Shown here piece by piece: positions 20,784 to 33,258 of a stretch of DNA of 64,000 nucleotides. The stretch lies in contig KQ964251.1 of the NCBI GenBank assembly GCA_001566295.1, positions 439,838 to 503,837 on the forward strand, in the 5' to 3' direction. Both the position numbers and the translations under genes were made by a program. The DNA comes from Microdochium bolleyi. Taxonomy: Eukaryota; Ascomycota; Sordariomycetes; Xylariales; Microdochiaceae. How positions within the stretch are numbered: the first letter of the stretch is position 1; every line of letters starts with the position of its first letter. The notes beneath the pieces are model-generated. The model worked only from the letters and a program-made list of their open reading frames with translations, was not told where the DNA came from and ran no database searches.

Positions 20784-22640
20784 CTACTGCTTCGCCAGCG
20801 CCTTGGCCGCAAAGGTGGGCAGGACGAAGCTGGCCTTGTGGATCTCGGCGTTGTAGTAGCGGCAGAGCTTGGCCTCCTCCTCGGGGGACCACGACCGGAC
20901 GGGGTTCTTGACGTCGCGGTCGGCGTCCTTGCAGCAGACCATGAAGCCGATCTGGCCGGAGGGGTAGGTGGGGATGGTGGTGTAGGCGTACTCGGCAACG
21001 GGGAAGATCTCGCCGCAGTCCTTCTTGAGCTGGGTGATCAGAGGAAGGTGGAGCCATTGGTTCTCGGCTAGATCGGACGCAAATTGTTAGTCTGCGCTTG
21101 CCAAATACAAAAGGAATGCAAAGAAGGACGTTCAGCCGGACCCAAGTAGGTCTGCTGCAGCTTGAGAAATTGTTGAGGGTGCACGGAGGGATGGACAGTC
21201 TCTCTCAAAGAGCGTGGAAGGTGAAGTGGCGCAAGTGGGAAGTGAGTCGCCTCGTCCAGTGATCGGTAAAGATTTGCCCCGTCGCAGCGAACGACAGCAT
21301 GCTCAGCTGTTCACGACAAGCATGTTGCTCGCCTCTCTACCGACTCTGGACTCTGGCTTTCTGAGACAAAGAGACCTACAACCTTGGGTGGTAATGACAC
21401 CGCCGGCGCGGAGGGCGTCGTGCAGCAGCTGGAAGTAAGGCTTCTGGAAGAGGCTCTCGGCCGGGCCCTCCGGGTCGGACGAGTCGGTGATGATGACATC
21501 AAAGGCGTTTTTGTAGTCGTCGAGGAACTTGAAGCCGTCGCCAACATGGACCTTGGACTTGGGGTGCTTGAAGCCCTCGGACATGTGGGGAAGGTACTCC
21601 TTGGAGAGGCGGATGACGGCCTGACGGCTTTGTTGTTAGCAGGCTGCGTCTAATGCCCTCCAAATACAACAGCTGCTCACCTCGTCAATGTCGCAGAGGA
21701 TAGCCTCCTCGACGCACTCGTGCTTGACAACCTCGCGCAGAACACCGCCGTCACCACCACCGATGACGAGAACCTTCTTGGGGTTGGGGTGGGAGTTCAT
21801 GGCAAGGTGGGTGATCATCTCCTGGTAGGAGAACTCATCGCGCTCGACACACTGGATGACGTTGTCGAGTACGAGGACGTTGCCGTGGTTGGTGGACTCG
21901 AAGATGAGGACATCCTGGTACTTGCTCTTCTCGTGGTGCAGGACCTTCTTGACCTTCAGGGTCATAGCCTGGCCTGAAGTCGGGAGAGGACACAAGGTCA
22001 GTATTGCATTGGGCGAGTCGGTTCGTACGGATTGGTCGATGGATCGGGGACGTACCAGGCCACATCTCAGAGATCTCTCTGAACCAGCCATCTGGAGAAA
22101 TTGTTAGTCAATTAAAGCGCTTCAAGTTCAATCGGATCCATATCCGGGGTCAGGGATATCCCGAGCGCGAGCATTGCAATGCACGAGAGAGATGTGTCGT
22201 GATTGAGGACAGCGACATGTTGTCCGAGGCGTTGTGCTTTCCCCAACTGGAGGAGCTTGGGGCTAGCGTGTGTGATGTCACACCCCGAGAATGCCTGCCC
22301 CTCCAAAAAGTTTGGTGGGGTAGCTGCTTCACGCGCTTTATTTTTTCGACCGGAAGAGATGGGGCAACCCGGCGCTCGCGACTGAGACGTGTATGGGAGC
22401 AGGATTTTGGAGCGGACAAGCCATTGAGCTCGGGAACACAGGTACTCAGTAAAAGGAAAGCTGGTCGCCGGCCAAGCGCATCTCTGTGAGTAGGCCATCG
22501 GCGCCGATGCGAAAAGAGGAAGCCTTCGGCCAGAGCAACGGTCACAGCCCAAGCTTCGCTCAACTGCGGAGGAGACGCTGACATGAATACGGGAAATAGA
22601 GCTTACCCTGGATGGTGGGGTGAACAATTTCGGACGACAT
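20784..22640 (-). CDS. spe3: Spermidine synthase
   Basis: Five exons on the minus strand: 22607-22640, 22056-22091, 21681-21973, 21383-21620 and 20784-21067, giving 294 residues, the usual length. It transfers an aminopropyl group from decarboxylated S-adenosylmethionine to putrescine in the cytosol, forming spermidine. The start MSSEIVHPTIQ is followed, after a 36-nt exon, by DGWFREISEMWPGQAM, the family N-terminus. The cofactor site VLVIGGGDGGVLREV, the acidic motif DSSDP, FQKPYFQLL and QWLHL are all present. All four introns lie at phase-consistent junctions. The stop TAG follows an Ala-Lys-Gln end. In fungi this enzyme is needed for hypusination of eIF5A and for pantothenate synthesis. 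It is followed downstream by fRMsr on the same strand, but each gene has its own flanks. Confidence 0.96.
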
Positions 22641-24497
22641 TGTGGGATATGGGCGTTGTGGAAATCGACGGGACGACGCTGAGCAACAACAAGGTGATGG
22701 CGGTGATGGTTGTGGAGGAGTGGAAGGAGGGGGAGATGACTTTTTAGCGAGCCCAGTCGTCGATCGCAGGTTGGTGCTTGGCCTGCGCGAGTGGTCGTGG
22801 TTGTGGATGTCCGGAAGCGTGAAAATTTTGCGGGCAGCGACAGCTCGAGCAGCAGCCAACTGCCGAGGCGGCAGCGGTGGCAGACGTCGTGCAACCTCCG
22901 GCACGAGCCCGTACAGAGCCGCCGCACCCGGCTTGGGCGTGCCTGCCCAACCTCTTCTGCCCAAGGACGTGCACAACGGGCGCATCATCTCTTGGACCCT
23001 GCGTTGTTGCTCAGGCCAGGCGATTGTGGAGGAGCTCCGAATTAGGCCCTGCAGTCCTCAATGGCTGCCCGAGCAAGTTTCTTCGTCACGAGGAACCGCT
23101 GGCACCGTTCGGAGAAGGTGTCGTGCTGCAGATGGCGCACGAGTAATGTTCAGTCGACATCAAAGTCTGTGTGCCACAGCGCGGGTCAGGATAGGACGCT
23201 GGCTCGATAAGCATGCCATCCGCATACAGCGTGTATCAGCGACCTGCGAAACCAAGCTACGTTTGATGATGGTGTAGAGCAGCTTCGTTCAATCCATCCC
23301 ATGCCCTCCTGTAACGTTGTTAAGGGTACCTGCACTGCACGCATACCGAGAGGTATGTAGCCTTCTTCAACAAAACTTCACCAAGCTTCCGGAAGAAATG
23401 GGCAGTCTTCAATTCATCGCAGGGGCTCGAAGGTTGAGACAAACTTGTTGCAGCACTCGCCGAGCTCGGATCATATGTCACCGCGCAATCTTTCAAGACG
23501 AATATTGTACTGTGCAAGGAGGCAAAACTCGCTATCATATCCACCGCTGCACGGGCTTCCGAGGTTGGTTGTGACGGGCTATCGAGCGCCTTGGGCACCA
23601 AAGGTCCACCTGCCACGAGGCCGAACAGAAGCCAACCCTTCGGCGACTATCGAGGTCAAAGCACGGCCCGGGTGAGGCGAAGCAGCAATATCTCACGTAT
23701 CGCGAGGCATACGGCTGGGAGCACAGGAATTGCGGTTCTGTAGCAACCTCTGGCCTGTGTCTCACTTATGTGGAAGTCCACAAGTCCGCAAAAGGGAGAC
23801 TGGAAACACACCGAAACGGAGCCAGCTCGAGCTAGACAAGCCAGTTTGAGGCGCTGGCGCATTCTTTAAAACCCCGTGGACGTGAGCAGGGCTGTCGATG
23901 GCTCCCAGTACACCACTGACCGGTGTCATCCCGACCGTGGACACCGCGCTGCTTGTTCGACGACGAGGTCTTCTTATGACGGTACGCACCAGTGGTTCAT
24001 ACGATCAGCATGGAGTCGGTCTGCTTGGACTGTTGGGCTCCTTGCCGACCGACACAGGCCCGGCAGCTTGGTAGAGGGTCCGGAAGGTCGTGCAGGGATT
24101 CCCTTGCTAGCTCCCAGCCGTGGATCGTGGACACACGAACGATGTCAATTCCTCGTTGATTGTGTCAGCGTGTGTACCAGCAATCGAGACCCGATGATGC
24201 GAGATGCCCATTCTTCTTTGGTGGCAGTGGCTGTCGAGCTGGCTCAGTCCAGTCTGCGCATCTTGTGATTCGCGTAGGACATCGTCTGTGACGGGCAGGG
24301 AGCTGGCCCTTGAGCTGTACTCCAAACTCGAGAACTGTCAAAACGGCCTGCGCGATTCTCCACACGCCACGAGGCTCAGAGGGGCGATATTGTCGTTCCT
24401 GAGCCTTTGATTCAGAAGCTAGGCAGGATGCCAAGGATATGTGAACCAATGAAGTTCCTGACACACAACAACCACGGACCTCGGGAAGGCACCGGAC

Positions 24498-24506
24498 TAC
24501 GGAGTA
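24498..24506. promoter_or_regulatory. TACGGAGTA motif
   Basis: An exact copy of the recurrent nine-base sequence, followed closely by CAGTACTG, in the gap upstream of the G-alpha gene. Confidence 0.4.
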
Positions 24507-26349
24507 CAGTACTGGGTATTGCTCGGAAACAGACAGGGTTCCACACGCTATGGAACGGTAGTAATCGCACGCCTCTCCCGCGTGCGCGATAGCTGTACTG
24601 GCCGAATAGGGAAATATGTCAGGCTCTTGTCCGAATTCGATCTGCTTCCTCCATAGCCCTGTGAGTCGTACCTAGATCGTGGACGGGATCGTGACACATA
24701 CGACCTAGCGGCAGCAAGCAGATTGCGGCGGATACAACCTTGTAACGGCTTGAGTCCGAACGTAAGAGCCCTGGCTCGGCATCCAGCTCGTACGGAAAGC
24801 GACACCGAACAAGACCAGTTGTAATGTCCTCCGTACGGAAAAGGGAGTTCTGAACTACTTCTAACGAACGCGGTGCAAAAAAGTAGGGATCAGGGCTGTT
24901 CAGCGAGACCTCAACCGAGAAGGTGGAGCTGGCATGGTCCGCCCGAGTGGAATGTGGCCTGCAGGGTTTTGTTTCAGCACAGACTGGGGTCGGGCAACTA
25001 GCTAAAGTACGGAGTGAGAGCCGTTCCGTCGCCTCCAAAGGGCGGAACGTGGATGGTTCTGTTCCTCAAGTACTTAAAAACTTATCCCATGGTTATTGCA
25101 TGCGACGTCGTCCTATTATGGCTGAGAGGCGAGTCGTGACCGCTGCAATGCAATATAACGGCATCCTACAACTGGGTGATGAGAATAACTTGTTCACGCA
25201 TTCCTTGTTGAACTGAACGTACTTTCGATATCAGCGTGGATCTGTGACTGGTCGCTCTGATGGGAGGCCGCCATTGCGGCAATGTAGCATTCTTCTCGCT
25301 GCAAAATTCCGTCATGCTCTCGGTTGTCAAGTTTGTTGAGCACACTTGGGCAGAGTGGTGGCTCGATTCCAACATGAGTGCAGCAGTGGCCTTGGAAGGC
25401 TCTCACCACCTGCTTCAAGACATGTTTGTACTCGCCAGAACGATGTGTGCCAGGTTTACTGCTCGCCTCAGGGGCAGGCGAGACAAGTGAGAATGCGAGA
25501 AAGCAGAGCCTCGTCACTTGCTCGTGGTCATGGCTCTTCGAACGTGGTCGTCCCAGGATCAAACCGAGCAGGGTTCATGACGTCGGGATCCGTATCCTTG
25601 ATGCTCCACGCTATAAGATATTGTACTCCGTCGAGGTCCGTAACCGAGTATTGATGCTGCGTCTTCTCCGATCTGTACTTAGCCATTGCGATACTGGCGA
25701 TTACTTCACAGGAGAGAGACCGCTGTGCCTGCTGCAAGTTGAGATGTTGGTCAGCTGCGAACGAGGGTCAAGTCCTTGGCTGGTATACCCTTGTTCCGTG
25801 TGTATGCAGAGTTGAGATCCCGCCAGCCGCGGAGACGACCCAATGATTTCGGCTGCAGATGACGGCGGGGGCCCATGCTCGCCCATCTCGCTAAAACCCT
25901 CGATGGCTCTTGTATGAGGTCTGTGGGGAGCGTTGATACTGAAGGAGGTCTCTTGTTGCTCGAGGATGTGGGACGAGTTACACTAAAGGAGTCGTGGTGC
26001 CTGCATGTCTGAGGCCGTCAAGCCATGTAAAAGTGGCGAGTGGTTGTGCACATGGCGGACATGTCGCGGCTGGAGAGCAGGCTTGCAATGCATGGGAACT
26101 CAGAGGTGTTGATATGGCAGGACTGCACGTTGCTGCAGCCTGAGGAATAAGCGATCCTGCCTGTGCGGTGGCGTGATGCACCTCTCGAGGCAACGGATGC
26201 TTCGTTTCGCGGGCAGCCTCTTCCGTCCTGCATCTGTCCTTCGAGGTCGTGCCGCCCGAACTCTAAAAAGTAGCCCTCCGAGGGCCCTCCAGGGTTGCCT
26301 GTCGACTCCTTCCAGCTAGCCCCTTTTCAACGCTCTCCGGAGCGCGGTG

Positions 26350-26381
26350 CCGGCACGGGCGCGGGTACGGGCACGGGTACA
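26350..26381. repeat. CGGGYRC-type short minisatellite
   Basis: Five imperfect copies of a six-base unit (CGGGCG, CGGGTA, CGGGCA) lie in tandem, in non-coding sequence. Confidence 0.7.
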
Positions 26382-27253
26382 TGAGCCAGCAGCTGTGAAA
26401 GCTCCTCCGCACTCGAGGCCGGACGGGGGAATAACAAACGACCAAAAGAAAGCAATGCCGCCTACAAAGCTGCCGGTCCATCAGAATGAAGAAGCACTTG
26501 CGAATGGACGTGACCAGTCACCTGCAGCCTGTGTCAAGACGGCCGGCGCGGGTTTGTCGGTGGAGCCCCCACAATGGGACACCACCCATCACTCGTGCAG
26601 ACCAACCTTGGAAGCCGCCCCAGCCGGCGCCGTCCCCATCGTTTCTGCTTTGGCTTTTAGTCTGCACATGGTGTCTTGCTCACTGAAGTGCCCCCTCTGG
26701 AAGTCCTGACTCGCAGTCTCAGCGAGCTCCGGCCGCACGCAGCTGCCTGCTGCTTCTTTCCCACGACACCTCCGGGGACATGCCGTGCTCAGGGCCCCAC
26801 GAACTCGAGCTTGTGCTCGATAATTGTGCGCTACCTTACCTAGTCGCGCAAGCCAACAAGCGCCGCATGGGTCGTCGACTCGGCTCCCCGTCTGCCCGGG
26901 TTTATCATGCTCCAGGGCCCACCCCCTTCGACCCCGTCCCTGTCCGTCTCCAGCGTGCCCTGGCAGTGCCAGAGTTCGCGGTCCGCTCGAAGCTCGGGTG
27001 TTTTAACCCAGCGCGCTCATCGCTCCGTCACTTCCTTGCTCTCCTTTTGCTCAATCTTTTGTCGACCTTGCCTCCACGACCGGCACGACGACTTCAACGA
27101 CACCTCGGTCGCACCCCCGCCCGCAAGCCGCTGTGTCCAGACTGCGGCCGCCTCATCTGACCACGAGCACTCAAGCCGTCGCCTCCTTTTGAGGACCACC
27201 ACCTGGCCGTTTCACCCGCAAAGCAGCTGGCTGCGGCTTCTTTGCCCGCAAAC

Positions 27254-28785
27254 ATGTGTTTCGGCAGCAGGAAAACAGACGAGGTTGGTCTCGCCCGGTC
27301 GCGAGAGCTCGACAAGCAGATCCGTCAAGATGAGAAGCGCCTCTCCAAAGAAGTCAAGCTGCTTCTTCTTGGTACGTCTGCCCATGACGGTTCCCGGATC
27401 GGTCTTACATGGCTGCCCCTAGAGGCGTTCGCTAGTCTCCATGCCGCACGACCACCAGCATCAGCACCTGGGATGCAATCGCCGAGCCTAGCGCCCTCAA
27501 CTGACCACTCTTTTGTGAACAGGAGCCGGAGAGTCTGGCAAATCAACAATCCTCAAGCAGATGAAGCTTATATATGCGACCGGTTTCAGCAAGAACGAGA
27601 AGCTCGAATGGAAGCCAGTCGTCTTCAACAACATAATACAGTCCATGCGCCAGATCTTCGATGCCATGGCCGACTACAGGATCGAATTTGAAAACAAAGA
27701 TAATGAGGTAAGTCATTAGAGACTGGTCGTCGCGAACATCTGACAAACACGGGCTTCCAGCACGTGGGGCTTTGACAGCGAAACGGCGTGCACCAGCGTT
27801 CATGGATCCGCCTGTGGCTTCAAGTTTTACTGACCTGTATCACCATGTAGAAAAACCAAGCTCTGATTCTTGCCGATAACGAAATTTCGCCTACCGAGCC
27901 ACTTCCCGCTGACTACCTCGAGCCCATCAAATCTCTCTGGGCTGATGGTGGTGTCCAGCAAGCGATACTGAAGGGCAATGAATTTGCCCTGCACGACAAC
28001 CTTGCATAGTATGTCGGAGCCTCCGTGATCAGTGCACAGCTGTCCACACAGCAGCATGCTATCTGTGACAACTGTGCAGACACCTCATTTGCGGAAACAT
28101 GCTTACCATACCACAGTTTCTGCGAAGACGTCGACCGTCTGTGGCAGAAGAATTATGTTCCTTCCGATCAGGATCTGCTTCGTTCTCGCCTCAGGACGAC
28201 AGGTATCACTGAGACAGTGTTCGACCTTGGCCAGTTGACCTATCGCATGTTCGATGTTGGTGGCCAACGGTCAGAACGAAAGAAGTGGATTCACTGCTTT
28301 GAGAACGTCAACTGCCTCATGTTCTTGGTTGCCATTAGCGGCTACGACCAGTGCTTGGTAGAAGACAAGGATGGGGTAGGTTCTATACCTACGCAACTGT
28401 GCGCAGAGTTCGTCAACGTGCTAACAAGCCACCATCGCAGAACCAAATGAACGAAGCTCTTATGCTCTGGGAGTCGATAGCGAACTCGCATTGGTTCACC
28501 AAGTCAGCTCTCATCCTCTTCCTCAACAAGATGGATCTCTTCAAGGAGAAGCTTGCCTCCAGCCCAATTACTTCACATGGCTTTGTCGATTACCAGGGCC
28601 CTCCTGAGGATTGGAAACAGGCCAGCAAGTACTTCATGGACAAGTTCCGTGCTCTGAACCGTAACCCAGAGAAGGAAATCTACGGCCACTTCACCAACGC
28701 CACCGACACGAACCTGCTCAAGATTACGATGGGCTCCGTGCAGGACATGATCATCCAGCGCAACTTGAAGCAGCTGATACTGTGA
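27254..28785 (+). CDS. gna-2: Heterotrimeric G-protein alpha subunit, group II (GNA-2 type)
   Basis: Five exons: 27254-27371, 27523-27707, 27851-28008, 28117-28375 and 28441-28785, giving 354 residues, the normal G-alpha length. The MCFGSRK start and the RSRELDKQIR...DEKRLSKEVKLLLLG helix identify the fungal group II class (Neurospora gna-2). GTPase motifs are complete: G1 GAGESGKST (40-48), the switch I arginine/threonine RTTGIT, G3 DVGGQRSERKKW, G4 NKMD and G5 TNATDT. The first intron cuts G1 between LLLLG and AGESG. The protein relays receptor signals at the plasma membrane; group II subunits usually have subtle, supporting roles beside groups I and III. Residue 2 is Cys rather than Gly, so classical N-myristoylation is not possible, while Cys2 could be palmitoylated. 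The C-terminus KQLIL lacks the cysteine target of pertussis toxin. The region upstream is long and gene-free. Confidence 0.95.
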
Positions 28786-30455
28786 GTCACCTGCTTTGGA
28801 GCTCCGGCGTGCGTAGAGAGGCGCGTCACCGATTATTCGGTTGTTGCAAGCGCAATCCTTTGCCAGCAAGGCGGCTTAGGACAGAATCTTCGCCCTCTCC
28901 CGGATACACCCCAAACACGGAGTCGTGAGTCGGGTTGGTCACGAAAGAACAAGCAGATGGCTCGGGGCTAGAGAGGGTTGCGCAGCTTGTTTCTATCAGT
29001 CGCAGCCAGGCCGTCACGGCACCCGCCCGCCCCGAACCATGCGCCATAGTACAATGCGTGATCAACTCCTTGGCACGCCGTCCGTCTCTTGTGCGTTGCT
29101 ATACCTGTCAAGCTTCGAAAGGCCTCCAACATATCATCGAATGTATAATAACCGGCTGGACTTTCAGGGTATAATCGGACAACCATTAAACGACTACACT
29201 TCAAATCTGTGCGGCTCGCAGGTTGAGCCCGAGTTGCTGGCACGGCCCAGCTCTACGATACACAATCTTTAGGTGCCAGCACCACCCTGTGAATACGGCA
29301 TCTGCACATTTCTTACCAGCACTCGAAATGCCGGCTGATAGAGCATTACACCATTTACGACAAGTCGAGTTGCATATGAGCGGCGATTTTCCTTTCATGT
29401 CCACAGCTCCACCCCTTGGGGGGTTGGTTGGTTGGTGTATGATGTCGAGGACGACGCGGAGGAGTGATTTCTAATGATTTTCTCATGTATCTGATACCAT
29501 ACCCGATCTCAGGCAGTCTTCTTCTATATTTAATGTCCTTTACACACACTCGTGTGGCGCAAGCGGCTCTCGTCACATCTGCGTCAACCAGTCGCGTTCT
29601 TGTCAAGTCGACTCCTGCCTCGTATGCACTTACTCATTCACACACGTGTTGCTGTACCTGGTCAGTGTTGAAGGATGCGCAGGATCATTAGCGGCTGTTC
29701 TCGTTCCCACTGTTACTTTCGCGGCATTGTTACTGGCCAATCAGCCATGCTACCAGCCCCTGAGCAGTCATGTCGATCGTACTATGGCAAATGGTGGATA
29801 CTGGCGAGATGAGATGTGATGAGGACGGCGGTGGGAGAGCAGCTCCGTGCTGGGGCTTCCACCTCATGGGTGTTGCCAGGTTCTGTACTCCGTGCCTGAC
29901 AGAATGACGGACCCCACAGCTGTCCGACGGCAACGATCCCGTCTCGGCGCCCACCTGCAGTCTGTGTGGAAACCCCTGGAGGTGGCGCGATTTTATGCAG
30001 ACGATGTTCACATGCTCGCGCGAGGCAAACAATACATCTGGTCGGACATGAACAGCACATGGCTTCTAACAAACATCCTGATGTGTCCTGCTGCTCCTCG
30101 AACGGTGTGCACTTGGTTCAAGTTCGTTGCGGTTATCCTTACAACAAGTCGTACATCTTATATGCACATAATGATATCACTACCGTAGTCTGGGGGGGCA
30201 TGGGTGGCTCCAATATGGAGTACTTGCGTAGCTTAGTTCGATCCGCTGCCGCTGCCGCTGCCCCATCAACCTGGCTGACGTGGGTGGTGCCCCATGTAAA
30301 CATTGGTGATTCCTCCACACTCTGATCCCCACATCTTCCACATTGATACAGCCGTTGGAACAGCCTACATTGTGGGAACCTCGCAATACCAGACAACCTC
30401 GACTCTACATGTTGGTCAACATCTACCTCTGCTTCAAATAATCATATCCAACACC
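28786..30455. other. Intergenic region between G-alpha and beta-glucosidase genes
   Basis: This contains the G-alpha 3' UTR and the beta-glucosidase promoter. A TACTCCGTG near match to the recurrent motif is at 29886-29894, and a CCGCTG trinucleotide-type repeat at 30243-30263. The beta-glucosidase frame is open upstream to about 30303 but has no ATG before 30456. No other gene is seen. Confidence 0.5.
30243..30263. repeat. CCGCTG repeat
   Basis: Three and a half tandem copies of CCGCTG lie about 200 bp upstream of the beta-glucosidase start, in non-coding sequence. Confidence 0.7.
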
Positions 30456-33258
30456 ATGGGCCGTCCAGGAGAGTCCCGCCACCAGACAGACTACGCCCGC
30501 GAGCCGCTCCATGTAGGTGGCTATTCAAGACCGTCGAAGCCGATGGCCGACACTGGCTGGCGGCAACGAGTCACGGACCGCTTCCCAATCCTGCACAAGA
30601 AGCGCGGCAAGTTCCTCCTCGCTCTGCTGTGCCTGCTGCCACTCCTTGGGCTACTGGGACTACTCACTCTGCGCAATGGTGCCAGCGGCGGGAGCGGCTC
30701 TGGGGCTAGTGGTGCCGGAGGTGTCATCAGGGACGACACATATTTCTACGGCCAGTCGGAGCCGGTCTACCCATCTCGTGAGTTTTGCCCTTTCGGTCTA
30801 GCTGTTGAAAGATGCGAATTACTGATCAGATCCCGGTGGTGATCCTGCAGCGCAGATGCCGGGCTCCGGGACCTGGAAAGGCGCCCTCGACAAGGCCAAG
30901 CAGTTCGTCGCCAAGCTCACCGTCGACGAGAAAGCAGCCCTGGTATCCGGCGACGAGTCCTCGACGGGCAGCTCGGGCGTCCTGAACGGCTGCTCTGGCA
31001 ACATCCGCGCCATACCACGGCTCAACTTCACGGGCCTGTGCCTCAGCGATGCCGGCCAGGGCGTCCGCGCGACCGACTTCGTCAGCGGCTTCCCCAGCGA
31101 GGTCCACGTGGGCGCGTCTTGGAACAAGCCGCTCGCCCGCAGGCGGGCGGAGAGCCTGGGGCTCGAGTTCCGCGTCAAGGGCGTCAATGTGGCGCTGGGG
31201 CCAGTCGTTGGGCCTGTTGGTAGGGTGGCGACCGGCGGGCGCAACTGGGAGAACTTCGGCAGCGATCCGTACTTGACGGGAGTCTTGGCCGCGGAGACTG
31301 TGCAGGGTATTCAAGCTCAGGGTGTCATTACGAGCACCAAGGTAAGTGACGTGTCGAACGTATGCTGCATTGGATCGATTGGTGCTAACAAAAGGCGCCA
31401 TCGCAGCACTTCATTGCGAACGAGCAGGAGACACATCGCAACCCGAATGGCGATGGGGTGGCTGCGATCTCGTCAAATATTGACGATCGGACTATGCACG
31501 AGCTGTACTTGTGGCCATTCCAGGATGCCCTCAGAGCAGGGGCTGCCTGTATCATGTGCTCGTACAACAGGGTCAACAATTCTTATGGTTGCCAGAACTC
31601 CAAGACCCAGAATGGTGAGTATATCCGCCCCAGTACGGACGGCATTCTTTGCCCCGCTGACCCTTCGTAATGCAGGCCTTCTCAAGACTGAGCTGGGGTT
31701 TGAAGGTTTCGTGGTCTCAGATTGGGGTGCCGTCCACGGCGGTGTACCAGTTGCAAACGCTGGCATGGACATGGTCATGCCCAGCAGTCCGCTATGGGGA
31801 ACTGAGCTCGTCGTTGCTGTGAAGAACGGATCGCTTGAAGAGGCTCGCCTAGATGACATGGCCGTGCGAATCATGGCTTCGTGGTATCAGATGGCCCAGG
31901 ACAGAGACTTTCCTGAGCCGGGCATCGGCATGCCTGCGGATCTCACCAAGCCACACAGAATCGTCGATGCGCGCAACATTTCGTCGCGAAAGGTTCTGTT
32001 CGACGGCGCAGTCGAGGGCCATGTCTTGCTCAAGAACACCAAGGGTGCGCTCCCACTCAAGAAGCCCAAGGTCCTCTCAATCTTTGGCTACAGCGCCAAG
32101 AGTCCAGATCAGTGGAACTACAAGTCGAATGGAGGCGTTGCGGCTTGGACTTTCGGTGGCGAGAGCTCCTACCTGGGCAGGGACACTCAGTTGGGCTTCT
32201 CGAACGTGGTTGGAAAGGACTGGTCCCAGATTGCGCCCAACGGCACCATCTTCTCCGGGGGCGGCAGCGGCGCTGTCACTCCCGCCAGTGTCTCCTCACC
32301 TTTCGAGGCCCTCAGTGCGAGAGCTTACGATGACGGGACGGCATTATTCTGGGATTTCTTCTCGCCAGACCCTGATGTCTATGTTGACTCGGACGCGTGC
32401 CTGGTCCTGGGCAATGCGTACGCATCAGAGGGCTACGATCGGACTGGTCTGTTCGACAAGTACACAGATGGTCTCATCCGGCACGTGGCAGATCGCTGCA
32501 ACAACACGATTGTTATCTTCCACAACACTGGCGCTCGGCTGGTAGAGGAGTGGATTGACCACGCGAATGTCACCGCGCTCATCTACGCCCATCTTCCTGG
32601 CGAGGCGTCTGGCCGGGCTCTCGTCAGCCTGTTGTATGGCGACTCCAACTTCTCAGGGAAGCTCCCTTTTACCGTTGCGAAGAAGGAGTCCGACTATGAG
32701 CAGCTCCTGGCTGCCGACCTGCCCAAGGGTATCTTTGCGCAGTTCCCGCAGTCCAACTTCACCGAGGGGAGTCTTATCGACTACCGGCACTTCGACGCCA
32801 AGGACATCACCCCGCGCTTCGAGTTCGGCTACGGGCTGTCGTACACGCGGTTCAATTACTCCAACCTACAAGTATCGTCACGGGACAATGCCAGCAAAGA
32901 CGAGTTCCCCTCCGGCCCGGTCCAGGAGGGCGGCCAGATCGACCTGTGGGACATCGTCGCAACCGTGAGCGCCGACGTCAAGAACGTGGGCAGCGTCGAC
33001 GGCGCAGAGGCTGCGCAGCTGTACCTCGGCATCCCTGGCGACGGGTCGCCTGTGAGACAGCTCCGGGGCTTCGACAAGCCCTCCATCAACGCCACGCAGT
33101 CGGCCACGGTGAGGTTCGAGCTGACGAGGCGCGACCTGAGCGTGTGGGACGTGGTCGCGCAAAAGTGGCGCCTGCAGGCGGGCGAGTATCAGGTCTTTGT
33201 TGGAGCGAGCAGCCGAGACCTGCCGCTGAGGGGGGTCTTGAATGTGAAACGAAATTAA
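30456..33258 (+). CDS. Glycoside hydrolase family 3 beta-glucosidase, membrane-anchored
   Basis: Four exons: 30456-30777, 30851-31341, 31407-31614 and 31676-33258, giving 867 residues. It should release glucose from cellobiose and other beta-glucosides outside the cell. The N-terminal 52 residues are polar and basic, then comes one hydrophobic helix (53-72, LLALLCLLPLLGLLGLL) preceded by KKRGK. This is the pattern of a type II membrane anchor rather than a cleaved signal peptide, as in Aspergillus beta-glucosidase E. A Gly/Ser linker leads to the GH3 N-terminal barrel (LTVDEKAALVSG, LCLSDAGQGVR, NVALGPVVGP, GRNWENFGSDPYL). The nucleophile is Asp356 in GFVVSDWG. The C-terminal sandwich (LVLGNAYASEGYDR) and a fibronectin III-like domain (EAAQLYLGIP...RQLRGFDK) complete it. 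Several NxS/T glycosylation sites occur on the catalytic side. The Zn2Cys6 gene lies 2.3 kb downstream. Confidence 0.94.

Larger units (their letters stand above)
22641..27253. other. 4.6-kb gap between spermidine synthase and the G-alpha gene
   Basis: The two genes diverge from this region, which therefore holds both promoters. No protein family is recognisable in any frame; the longest frames are about 210-270 codons near 22100-23280 and lie in or opposite spermidine synthase exons or leader. The motif TACGGAGTA or near matches occur at 24498, 25008 and 25624, with a related CCTCCGTACGG near 24829. A G/C-rich minisatellite lies at 26350-26381. The last 600 bases before 27254 are pyrimidine-rich and probably form a long 5' leader of the G-alpha mRNA. 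Confidence 0.45.
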
